A stretch of 18,507 nt of DNA, taken from NCBI GenBank assembly GCA_027596075.1, contig JADGJC010000454.1, forward strand, positions 1 to 18,507. The letters are read 5' to 3'. A model generated the notes under the pieces. The model had not been told where the DNA came from. It did no database searches and worked only from the letters and a program-made list of their open reading frames with translations. This DNA is from Rhizophlyctis rosea. Lineage: Eukaryota > Chytridiomycota > Chytridiomycetes > Rhizophlyctidales > Rhizophlyctidaceae. Positions 1 to 10,043 of this stretch are shown piece after piece; positions within the stretch are counted from its first letter, which is position 1, and every line of letters begins with the position of its first letter. A program made the position numbers and the translations under genes.

Positions 1-126
1 GTGTGTGCAAGACTTGTATATAACATGTATAGATAGATGATTGGAAGATGTTTGTAGATGCCTGCGTGATAATAGATAAACCATCGAGACTGAGGGGCAA
101 CTGGTTTCGCTGGAAAGGGTGCGTGA

Positions 127-300
127 TACCCGACTGGTCTGATGGTTTGGCGAGAGGATCTTGATAGCGACAAAATGGAAGAGAAGTTGTGTGGGGCCCG
201 CTGGGAGGAGGTGGCCACCTCGAACTTCAGTTTTTGGCCAATGTTGCGCTATGACACAGAAGGTTTTGATCATGGAGGAGATTACCGCCTGTCAGAATGA
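127..300 (+). CDS. Possible C-terminal end of an unrecognised plus-strand gene (5' partial)
   Basis: From 127 to the TGA at 298-300 one frame is open. It has an ATG at 142 and another at 175. The segment from the second ATG reads as protein-like, Trp- and acid-rich sequence (it begins MEEKLCGARWEEV and ends GGDYRLSE), with many G/C-ending codons like those of the surer genes here. I do not recognise a family. Upstream, two other frames also look coding: 33-161, which ends in TGA at 162-164 and has WFRWKGCVIPDWSDG near its end, and 80-139, which ends in TGA at 140-142. The C-terminal frame therefore has no clean 5' connection. Either a single-base indel near 156 or an intron not resolved at the window edge could explain this. 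An AATAAA about 100 bases after the stop fits a gene end. The feature may be chance, because G-rich DNA gives many TGG codons. Confidence 0.3.
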   Translation, partial: YPTGLMVWREDLDSDKMEEKLCGARWEEVATSNFSFWPMLRYDTEGFDHGGDYRLSE

Positions 301-785
301 TTTCCGCCATTCCAGCAGCTGTTCAGCCAGCCCAGACCTATGCAAGAGGCCTAAAATCAGTGTCCAGCTCTGAGTCCATACCACCATTCAGCAAAATCAA
401 TTCAATAAAAGAACAGCAAAAAAGAAAAAAACTGCATCTTGTTATTCAACAAAGCCCAAAGAAGAAAAACAAAAAACAATTAAGAACAATCAAACAACAA
501 AACACTAAAACTAAAAAAATGAAAAGCACTAATCGAAAACGGAAAAAGCCTGTACAAAAAAAGCGATCGCAAAAGCAAAAGTAAAAAATACTACAAAAAG
601 TAATGAAGAAGAAAAACACACATCTCTACTACTAACAACAATGAAGACACAAACTTGACAAGGGAACAGTGACCCAAAAATGACACACATCTCTAAAGTA
701 AACTAAACATCGCACTAATCAAAGACAGCTATGATATAAATATGCATCCGTCATCCCTCCATCCCACTGCAAAACCCCTCCCTCC
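301..785. other. Convergent intergenic region, strongly A-rich on plus strand
   Basis: This is the space between the possible plus-strand gene end (stop at 300) and the stop codon of the minus-strand histidine kinase (786-788). Bases from about 380 to 720 are extremely A-rich on plus, hence T-rich as the kinase 3' UTR. The Lys/Gln-rich frame that can be read here (297-584) is a by-product of that composition. I see no gene and no AATAAA on the minus strand for the kinase. Confidence 0.6.
404..409 (+). terminator. AATAAA polyadenylation signal candidate
   Basis: A canonical AATAAA lies 104 bases after the TGA at 298-300, where a fungal cleavage signal for the plus-strand gene end would be expected, and is followed by A-rich sequence. 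The hexamer is common by chance in such A-rich DNA, so support is only positional. Confidence 0.35.
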
Positions 786-3700
786 CTAACACCCCCCCTT
801 ATTCCCCTTCGCAATCGCCGCCGCAGCAGCAGCCATATCACTCCCATCAGCCCGACACAAATTCGCATCAGCCTCCAACTCCAAACTCCCACTAGCCCGC
901 AAAATCTTCGCCTCAAACACCGGCGTGCTGCACCCTTCTTCTCCCACCGATACTCCACCACTACCGCCATTCCCACCGCCGCTGTTGATGTCCATCGTGT
1001 TGGATCCAGCAACCAACCCGGCGCTTGAGGCTTCGCCAGTTGCAACGGCCGCCCGTCCGCCCGCGACGTGTGCTACGTGCACGCGCTTGGGGAACTTGTT
1101 GATGATGGCGTTGAGTTCGTTCATGCGGAGGGGTTCTGGTTTTGTGAAAGCCAGCAGTTAGACATGTGACACTCAACATACTTGAAGAAAACACCAAAAT
1201 ACTCACTAGTAATATACTCATCCATCCCCGCATTAATACACTTCTCCCGATCCCCAATCATAGCATGCGCCGTAACCGCAACAATCGGAATCCGCTTCAC
1301 AGGCGTATCATGCCCCAACTTCTTCTCCAACTCCCTAATCCGCTGCGTAGCCTCAAACCCTCCCATAATAGGCATCTGCACATCCATCAAAATCAAATCA
1401 AACGCGTCCCGCTGGAAGGCTTCAACTGCCATCTTGCCGTTCTCAACCACCTTGACTTTGTGGCCGAAGCGTTCGAGAATACGGATGGCGAGCTTTTGGT
1501 TCACGACGTTGTCTTCTGCCAGGAGGATTTCGTATTGCTTCGTGCCGCCGCTGGCGTTGGGTGCTGTCGTGGTGTTTTGGACGCTGGATTCCATGGCGGG
1601 GAGGAGGGCGTTGACGATGTCTTCGCGGGAAGCGGGGGAGGAGACGTAACTAGCGATACCCATATCAATGCACCGCTTCATGTCCAACCGGATTCTGGGG
1701 CTAGCCGTAAACAACACAACCGGGATGTACCGCAACCTCTGATCCTCCCTTGCCCGTTCAACCGCATCAAGACTCTGGAGGAAGATGGTCGAGAACGCCG
1801 TATGCTCCGCACTCTCGCTAGCGTGCTTGATCCCCCTCTTCCGTGTAGGACTAAACCCAAGTGCACCAACCAACTCCTCAAGTTCCTCCACACTCCCAGC
1901 CCTCCCATCACTGGGATCCTTTTCAACAGGCGACAACCCTTCCTCCTCAACAAGAATAATCTTGCTACTCCCAAACGCCTTGATCTTCTGCTCAACATCC
2001 TCCGGAATCTTCTTGCTCAACCGGAACCGAACGTTGAAGTAGAACTCGCTCCCTTCTCCGAATTTGCTCCGGCACCGCAGGTCCCCACCCATAAGTGCAA
2101 CAAGCTTGCGCGAGATCGTCAATCCCAATCCCGTACCCCCGAACTTCCGCGTCGTGCTGCCGTCCGCTTGACAGAAGGTGTCGAAGATGAGATCGATTTT
2201 GCTTTCTTCAATGCCGATGCCAGTGTCGAAGCAGCTGAAGAGAAGGGTGACTTCGTCTCCGATGGTTTCAACGACGGAAGCCTTAAGAACGACTTCGCCC
2301 GCAGCAGTGAACTTGATGGCGTTACCGACAAGGTTGGTAATGACTTGTTTGAGACGAAGAGGATCACCGACGAGTTGGTCCGGAATCCCATTATCAACAT
2401 CAAAGATCAAAACCAAATTCTTCTGATGAGCCCTAACCGCCAAAGTCTTCAAAACCGAAAACACAACACACCGCAAACTCATGGGAATCTGCTCAACCAC
2501 CAACTTGCCCGCCTCAATCTTCGAAATATCCAAAATATCATCAATAATGCTCAACAACGAGTTCGCCAAACTAGATACGATGATCAGGTTGTCCTTCTGT
2601 TGACGCGTCAACTCCGTCTCGAGTGTTAACATCGTCATACCGATGATACCGTTCATGGGCGTGCGGATCTCGTGAGACATATTGGCTAAGAACTCCGATT
2701 TAGCTCGGTTGGCGTACTCGGCCGCTTCCCTCGCCGCCGTGTTCTTTTGGATACTCTCCCGCAACGTCAACACCATCTGATTAATCTTACTCTTCAAACT
2801 AGCCATTTCACCCTCCACCTTGATGTCAATCAAACGAGTGAAATCCCCATCCGTCGCCGCGGCAGAGATGTCGGCGAAAGCCCTCACTTGACTCGTAAGG
2901 TTGGCAGCCATGGTATTGACATCCGTAATGATCGTCCTCCACGTCCCGGAAACATCATCAACCTGCGCCTGGACTCCCAACTTCCCTTCCGTACCGACTT
3001 CCCGTGCAACACGGGTAACCTCAGCCGCGAAAGTCCTCAACTGATCTACCATCCGATTGACCGTATCCTTCAACTCCAAAATCTCCCCTCCACCCTCAAC
3101 AACAATCTTCCGTTCCAATTCTCCCCTCGCTACGGCTTTCGTCACCCCAGCGATATCCCGCACCTGAGCCGTCAGGTTCGCAGCCATGGCATTCACACTC
3201 TCCGTCAACTCCCGCCAAATACCCGCAACATCTGTGACGTCCGCCTGCCCGCCAAGCTTGCCCTCGGTACCGACTTCCCTCGCCACACGCGTCACTTCCG
3301 ATGCGAAAAGCCGCAGCTGGTCAACCAGTCGATTGACAGTCTCCTTCAGCTCCAACATCTCTCCGCGGACGTCGACTTCAATCTTACTGGACAAGTCTCC
3401 CTTAGCGATACACTTTGACACATGCGCAATGTCTCGCACTTGGGTCGTGAGGTTGTTGGCCATGGCGTTCACAGCCTCCGTCAACTCCTTCCACGTCCCA
3501 GCAACATCCTTGACAACGGCTTGTCCTCCCAACCGCCCCTCAGTCCCGACTTCACGAGCAACACGCGTAACTTCCCTAGCGAACGTCCGCAGTTGATTGA
3601 CGAGCGAATTGACCGTCTCCTTCAGTTGTAACATCTCGCCCTGCACATCGACCGTAACCGTCCGACTCAAATCTCCTTGTGCTATCGCCGTACTGACACT

Positions 3701-6700
3701 GGCAATGTCCCGCACTTGAGCCGTTAGATTCGCAGCCATGGCGTTGACACTCTCCGTCAACTCCTTCCATGTGCCAGCAACGTCTTTGACGACAGCCTGT
3801 CCACCGAGTTTCCCTTCCGTTCCGACTTCACGAGCCACACGCGTGACCTCGCTGGCAAAGGTACGGAGTTGGTCCACCAGACTGTTGACGGTCTCCTTGA
3901 GTTCGAGCATTTCACCGCGGACGTCGACGGTGACGGTTCGACTGAGATCACCGCTGGCGATGGCGCTGGAGACTGAGGCGATATCTCGTACTTGGGCGGT
4001 GAGATTGGCAGCCATGGCGTTAACGGATTCGGTGAGTTCTTTCCAGGTGCCGGCGACGTCTTTGACTACGGCTTGTCCACCCAGTTTTCCTTCCGTTCCG
4101 ACTTCGCGGGCGACACGTGTTACCTGATTGGGTGATCGCCAACAGTCAGTTGATGTCTCACAAACATGGCAATAAAAGATACAAACCTCTCGGGCGAAAG
4201 TCCTCAACTGATCAACGAGACTGTTCACCGTCTCCTTCAACTCGAGCATTTCGCCTCTGACGTCGACCGTGACAGTTCTACTCAAATCACCTCTAGCAAT
4301 GGCACTACTGACACTCGCGATATCTCGCACTTGAGCTGTTAGATTGGCAGCCATGGCGTTGACGGATTCCGTCTGGTGATTAGAGAAACCGACGATGGTA
4401 AGTACTTATTGATGTGATGACATTGGGCGACCATGCATAATCAACTCACCAGCTCCTTCCATGTGCCTGCCACATCTTTCACAACAGCCTGTCCTCCCAG
4501 TGCACCTTCAGTTCCTACTTCTCTCGCGACACGAGTGACCTAAAACCGTAATTAGCATACCAAAACTCCTACTGCGGCAATGCGAAGAACTCCATAATGA
4601 AGGAACAACTCACCTCAGAAGCAAAAGTCCTCAACTGATCCACCAAACTATTCACAGTCTCCTTCAACTGCAACATCTCCCCCTGAACATCAACCGTAAC
4701 CGTCTGACTCAAATCCCCCCTCGCAATAGCACTACTAACACTCGCAATATCCCGCACTTGCGCCGTCAAATTACTCGCCATCGCATTCACACTCTCCGTC
4801 AGTTCCTTCCACGTCCCAGCAACATCCTCTACAACGGCTTGTCCTCCCAATTTACCTTCGGTACCGACTTCGCGTGCCACACGAGTGACTTCGGAGGCGA
4901 AGGTTGTGAGTTGTTCGACGAGGGAGTTGACGGTTTCTTTGAGTTCGAGGATTTCGCCGCGCCCGTCGACGCGCACTTTGCGGCTTAGGTCGCCCTTTGC
5001 GATGGCTTTGGTTACGTCGGCGATGTCTCGGACTTGGGCCGTTAGGTTGGCGGCCATGGCGTTGACGCTTTCCTGTAGACGTGGAATGAGATGGCGGGAT
5101 GAGTAACGAAGCTCCAACATATCAAATCACGACCCTCAAACATTGCCCGCCGTCAGTCTTCCCACCCACCGAACCTCACACGCAGAAGCAATAGACACCA
5201 CGAACTCACCGTCAACTCCTTCCACGTCCCAGCAACATCCTTCACAACAGCCTGCCCCCCCAACACACCCTCCGTCCCCACCTCCCTCGCCACTCTCGTA
5301 ACCTCACTCGCAAAAGTCCTCAGCTGATCCACAAGCGAGTTCACAGTCTCCTTCAACTCCAACATCTCTCCCTTAACATCAACCGTCACCATTCGTGACA
5401 GATCTCCCCGGGCGATCGCGCTCGAGACGGAGGCGATGTCTCGCACTTGGGCGGTTAGGTTGCCGGCCATGGCGTTTACCTTTTGGTCGGAGGGGGGTGT
5501 GAGTAGGGTAGCGGTGTGTGGGTCAAGGGAGGAGGGGAGAACTTACAGATTCGGTCAGTTCTTTCCACGTTCCGGCAACGTCTTTCACGACGGCTTGTCC
5601 TCCGAGTTTTCCCTCAGCTCCGACTTCTCTAGCAACACGCGTAACCTATACAACAACAGAAGCAAACCAAGTCAGTAACACATTACACCTAATATATCAA
5701 CATCAGCACCGCCAACAACTCACCTCAGAAGCGAAAGTCCTCAACTGATCAACCAAACTATTCACAGTCTCCTTCAACTCCAAAATCTCTCCACGTCCCT
5801 CAACACGGACTTTCCTCGACAAATCACCGCGCGCAATAGCTTTCGTCACGTCCGCAATGTCTCGTACTTGATCGGTCAGGTTCGCGGCCATGCGGTTGAC
5901 GTTGTCGGTAAGGACGGCCCAGGTGCCGCCAACGCCGAGGACTTGGGCTTGGACACCGAGTTGGCCTTCGGTGCCGACTTGGTGGGCTACTTTGGTTACC
6001 TGTGAGAGGTGAAGGGGAGTAATGAGTAAAGTGCGTGGAGTGCAAAGATGAAGCAATGATGTATGTTATTGCAGGGAAACGAAGAAACTCGCCTCGCTAG
6101 CAAAGTTATTCAAAGTAGTAACCATGGTATTAATCGTAGTCTTCACAATCAACGCATCACCCTTCAACTCCACACTAATCGCCTTCGTCAAATCACCCGC
6201 AGCCACAGCCTTACAAACATGCGCGATATCCGTCACTTGCTCAATATGGCTCTTGGTCACGTAGTTCACGGCACCAATCAAATCACGCCACACGCCCGAC
6301 GCGCCTTCAACGGGAGCTTGGAGGCCGAGCTTGCCTTCCGCGCCGACTTCGTGGAGGACGCGGAGGACGGGCTTCAGTGTGCATTCGAGGCGAGAGACGG
6401 TGTTGTTGAGGGCGCAGACAAGGGCTCCATAGGGGTGGTTGGCATAGGAGATTGGGGTTTCGATGCGGCGGGAGAAGTCGCCGGCTGCGAGGGCTTCGGC
6501 GACGCGGGTGCATTGTTCGAGAACGAGGGGGTCTGCTACGGGGGTGGTGCGCATCATGGTGCGGAGGGCGGGGTTGAGGAGGGTGGAGTGGGAGGATCCG
6601 TCCAGTTCCGATGATCGTTCCACAGTACCTGGGTGGACGAACTCGGTTCGGGGAGGAGACGAGGGCGTTGGTGGTGTTGGGTAAGGCGCGTTTTGTGGGA

Positions 6701-7470
6701 GTTGTGACGGGAGGTCTGGCAGATTCAGGTTTAGGGCGTTTCGCGTAGCGACGGGCACAGCTGGTTTACAAAAATGTGGGTTGATATCTAGCTTTGTACT
6801 TCTACATGTCGGCAGACCACCAAACTGGCCACGCCATCACGAATGGGCACACACATTCATTCATATACGAGGCGATCCCCAAATGTTGCCTCAAGATCGC
6901 CAATGTCCCCATTATAAACCCATATACAAAAGACAAATTTAACTTACCAGCAACACTAGCTGCCGAAGCCTTGTAAGCCTGAATCTGCTGGTCAAGTTCC
7001 TTTTGCCTCTGCACCAAACCCGCCAATAGCTTCCTGATGCGAACATCCTCTGCCTCAAACTCTTCCTCTTCATTGCCAGCATCTTCTTCGTCGCTACTGT
7101 CCACGAAATCCACGGAATCAGCTTCCTCGCTCTCGGCGGCGGGCTCGTGGACCTTGTCTTCCTGTTGTGCATAGAGAGCACCGGTGCCAAACACCATTCT
7201 CCCAAGCTGCGTCACCACGCTTGGGCGTTCGACGGCTGGTGCTGCACTTTCCGCGGGAGGTGACAAGTCATCGGGTGTGACAAGCGCAGACGGCTTGGAT
7301 GCAGAAACGGAGATCCGTTTGGTGTTGCGGAGTTTGGATGAAGATTTGGTGGTACGTGCGGTGGGTTTGAGTGCCTCATCTAAAGCTGCGTCAGCGCCGG
7401 CGAGGTTTCCATTGTTGATGCATTCGAGCACAGACTCGACGGTCTCTAGGAGTAGATGCGGGTTGCCCAT
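786..7470 (-). CDS. Group III hybrid histidine kinase (Nik1/Os-1 family) with an expanded HAMP array
   Basis: Cytosolic sensor kinase; in fungi this family feeds a phosphotransfer relay to the HOG osmotic-stress pathway and is the target of phenylpyrrole and dicarboximide fungicides. My exon model: 7470-6948, 6760-6093, 5999-5724, 5645-5547, 5479-5210, 5072-4614, 4539-4450, 4372-4187, 4123-1207, 1135-786; 1945 residues. Residues 1-175: helical start, acidic stretch (111-142), coiled coil (143-172). Residues 253-1267: eleven ~92-residue HAMP units, then a twelfth HAMP to ~1317. HisKA has [10 protein letters not shown] with His1341. HATPase has the N box (NLVGNA, Asn1458), DTGIGI (Asp1490) and FGGTGLGL. 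A degenerate receiver (about 1578-1700) precedes a true receiver: acidic pair in AEDN, Asp1771 in ILMDVQMP, Lys1830 completed across the last intron. The C-terminal tail is Gly/Ala-rich. No membrane segment is visible. The start at 7470 has AAAATGG context; an in-frame ATG at 7602 has a weaker context. The kinase core is certain; joining of the first exon is the least certain step. Confidence 0.92.
4124..4186 (-). other. Stop-free 63-base intron in the HAMP array
   Basis: The donor GTTTGT follows ...CGAGAG and the acceptor AATCAG precedes GTAACACGT. The length is a multiple of three with no stop in the kinase frame, so unspliced transcript would encode 21 extra, Cys-rich residues between FARE and VTRVA. 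The exact 92-residue period of all other units shows that the segment is an insertion to be spliced out. A CTGAC branch-like motif lies upstream of the acceptor. Confidence 0.85.
6000..6092 (-). other. GC-AG intron (second intron of the histidine kinase)
   Basis: The exon ends ...TTTGCTAGCGAG and the intron begins GCGAGT; it ends CACCTCTCACAG before GTAACCAAAG. The flanking protein joins as FASE|VTKVA, the same place where three other introns split the repeat unit (E|V). A GT donor at this position is absent, so the non-canonical GC donor is forced by the alignment with the other repeats. GC-AG introns are a known minority class handled by the major spliceosome. Confidence 0.85.
6761..6947 (-). 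other. Proposed first intron of the histidine kinase (187 bases)
   Basis: The donor is G|GTAAGT after residue 174 and the acceptor is ...TGTAAACCAG|CT. Splicing makes GCT-GTG-CCC and puts the upstream frame exactly in phase with the HAMP-containing exon, which has no ATG of its own before Met244. The intron is longer than the other eight (63-137 bases) and its branch site is not obvious. The alternative is that the upstream frame ends at the TAG at 6802-6804 as a separate protein. Confidence 0.65.
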
Positions 7471-8186
7471 TTTGCGTGATTGAGTGCGTGCAAGTTCCGC
7501 GGTGTGTGGGTGGGTATCGACTATTGTGTCGGCTGGGGATAGGGTCCCTAGTGGTGGCGCAAGTAGGTAGTTGATAAGAAGTATGAAAGGGACCAACGAC
7601 ATGAGTTATCTTCGAAGGTAAAGCAACAGGGGTAAAAGGCATTCCGACAATACCTCAGCTCTCAAGAACGAAGAAAGTTGAAGTTGATGCAGATGCAGAT
7701 GCCAGGGGAGGGAGCACGGGACGTCGAGATGTCTTGTCGGGTGCGGCCCAGTCGCAGGATGGGATGGGTGGCGCCCAAATGGGGTAAAATAGGTCACACG
7801 GAGACGGTGGTTGGTGCGGTGCACACCAGGATGACTACGAGCCTGGACGAGCGGAGGAGGATCAGTAACGATAGTTTGTAAACAAGGATGGAACAGCGGC
7901 AAAGGAAGTGCCACTTTTCCTGTTGCGCTTCCCCGTATGCGGCTGACATATCCATATGCTTGCATTGAAATGTTCCTGAACTAACCTGCTCGTGTATCAC
8001 CAGTCAATGAGCCAGCGCGCTAACAGCCCAAAACTTGGGTGATTCAGAGGCTGGATAATCGTTCCACCGTGGGAAAGATGACGATTGAACAGTCGTATAT
8101 CTGTATAGTGCATGGGAAAAGCACATTTAATGACAGGATTGAATACTATCATCAACATAATCTTCCCGCCTCCCCTCATAGCTTAG

Positions 8187-8212
8187 AGTAGTCCATCACA
8201 GTAGTCCATCAC
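8187..8212. repeat. Perfect 13-base tandem duplication
   Basis: The unit AGTAGTCCATCAC occurs twice head to tail (8187-8199, 8200-8212). It lies about 720 bases upstream of the kinase start. It looks like a simple slippage or repair duplication; no function is evident. Confidence 0.85.
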
Positions 8213-8806
8213 CATATGATACGGGCCCAATACTCTCCATAAAGCGATCACAATCCCTCAACTCCCTGATACCGCAACGCCCTTGTTACTCACCCAAAGA
8301 CTAACACACCCCTGTTCCCCGGCTCGACGCTAGTGGACGTGACGGTTATTGGCACTGGTAACGACAAAAGGATGCACGAACCAAGAGAGAGGAACGCACG
8401 GTCAGTTACGGCAGCGAAAGAGGGCGGAGGAATGCCATGGAGTGGTTGAAGAATCCCAAGTTCCGAATATTGCGAACCACCACCGAGAACATGTAAATTC
8501 CGAAACGCCCTGGCAACCAGCAGCACTATACCGAATGTGCTACATCTCTCCCGTATGTGACCATTTGCAGCACACAGGCACCACCCCTCGTGCTCTCCTA
8601 ACCCCGCTCCCACGCTTTGCAATCATGCAATGACATGGTGATGGCGTCTTTCTTCTTACCTGAGATACAATTGCAGTAGCGGAGCAGAAACACTCCGAAA
8701 CTCGCAGATCTTCAGCGACCCTTGAATTGATTCAATGAGTCGGGGGTCGGCAAATAAGTGAGGAAGAGGAAAGGGTGAACGGATGTGTTGGAGAGAGGAG
8801 GAAAAA

Positions 8807-8822
8807 GGGGGGGGTGGGGGGG
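8807..8822 (+). repeat. G8-T-G7 tract within a polypurine stretch
   Basis: Eight G, one T and seven G occur in a purine-rich run of about 80 bases (8751-8840). The tract contains enough consecutive G to form a G-quadruplex or, with the polypurine flank, triplex-type structures. No adjacent gene identifies a role. Confidence 0.8.
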
Positions 8823-9806
8823 ACAAATGAGAGGAGCAGTGTTGAAAAAGGGCACTTGCTGATTGCATGCTGACACATCCTCACGGGCTTGTGTATATAT
8901 CAAACTCTACTTTACAGTGGCATGCACACTGGTCGCTAAGCCTTGGTTCAATTGACCACAGACTGAGAATCGGGGGAGACGCGTTGTACCCACGGCGGCA
9001 GGCTACAACAAATTACCAAGTGTACCGATAATCTGGATGGCGGAGCATATTCCTGGCTTGGACTATGGTGATTGGTTGGCCCAACTCAGGGGGCTTGGGA
9101 ATGGGGGGCATCTGTTATGGTGCCAAGATCAATAATCGGATTCAAATGTATCCCCACGTCGCCACGATTACTGAGGCGTCAGGATTGTCGCCACATTCCC
9201 ACGGACCACAGGCCGCAACCTCCGAATGTGACCGATCCATGGCTTCCTATGGCCCAAGTGCGCGCCCAGGTATGTTTGTGCCACACGCGCGGGTCCCCGT
9301 TTTATGACACCAAGTTGCACAGTCGCACCAGTGGGTGGATCCCTTCTCAAAATCGACAACTGAAGAGACACCCCCGTTTTGAATCCAGGGCAGTGGATAT
9401 ATTAATCCCATTCATGCAAGTCATGGGGTTTTCGATGGCAATCTTGAAAAGGATATCTGATAAACAAAACGTTGCAATTACCAGCAAAGGATACCCGCGG
9501 GTCGATGCCATCATCCGAACATTTGACAAAACTTTCATCTCATGCCACCCACTCCATCCATATGCACTCCCCACCATGAAAAACTTCCCACGACCACCCT
9601 ACCACCTCCCCTCTGCCAAACAGTCCTTCGATAGCAATCCACCCAATCCTCGATCGCTCAAATGCCCTCAAAAGGGGTCCACTCCATCACCCCTTGATTA
9701 TATTTGTTGAAGAAACCTGCACATATTGAAAACCTACCACCACGTTGGGTGAAGCCCGCTCCACGCGACGCCAACCAAGCTACAACCCATCACCTGAGGG
9801 ATTCAA

Positions 9807-9814
9807 TGACGTCA
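9807..9814. promoter_or_regulatory. TGACGTCA (CRE/bZIP-type) palindrome
   Basis: A perfect 8-base CRE, the site class bound by Atf1/Sko1-type bZIP proteins, which in fungi act downstream of the stress MAP kinase. The nearest recognised gene start, the kinase, is over 2.3 kb away, so a role is speculative and a chance match is possible. Confidence 0.2.
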
Positions 9815-10043
9815 TAACCTCCTACCGGAGACATTAGTGTGACGGCAAGTCCTTCAAAAGGGGCGCTTGCTTCGTCACCACCAACATGCTGCGAATCTTT
9901 GAAGTGGTAAATGCTCTTGGCCCCGAGATCAACTGAATGTTTGTATTGAGAAACGAGCAAAAAAGACACACCCTCCGAACCCGACCCTCCGAATGACTTG
10001 GTTCATGTTGCTTGCTAGCACAGATGTGCTTCATATGCGTGAT

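Larger units (their letters stand above)
2744..6527 (-). repeat. Tandem HAMP-unit array (11 full units plus one half-unit)
   Basis: Within the kinase, units start at residues 253, 348, 440, 532, 624, 716, 808, 900, 992, 1084, 1176 and 1268. From the second unit on the period is exactly 92 residues. Each unit pairs a canonical HAMP of about 50 residues (QVRDIA...GDLS...[22 protein letters not shown]) with a divergent 42-residue module ([16 protein letters not shown]...[18 protein letters not shown]). Units 7 and 8 are nearly identical; unit 1 is the most diverged. The twelfth copy has only the canonical half and runs straight into the HisKA helix. Introns are spread through units 2-7 and absent from units 8-12. 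In characterised fungal relatives this array senses or transmits the signal and is usually five or six units long. Confidence 0.9.

Noticed and set aside
297..584. Lys/Gln-rich 95-residue frame
   Set aside because: It reads through A-rich low-complexity DNA, which gives AAA/AAG/CAA codons in any case; it lies in a convergent 3' region.
1166..2629. A 487-codon open frame on the plus strand opposite the kinase and receiver domains
   Set aside because: The minus strand has unmistakable kinase motifs there; the long antisense frame is a side effect of the sense codon bias and encodes no recognisable motif.
2747..4127. Several plus-strand frames of 70-220 codons across the HAMP array
   Set aside because: They are repetitive mirror images of the HAMP units (recurring VNSF.VPATS-like text) and carry no independent signal.
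7606..7965. 119-residue minus-strand frame upstream of the kinase
   Set aside because: No domain, no codon bias, and it cannot be joined in phase to the kinase by an evident intron; more likely promoter or 5' UTR sequence.
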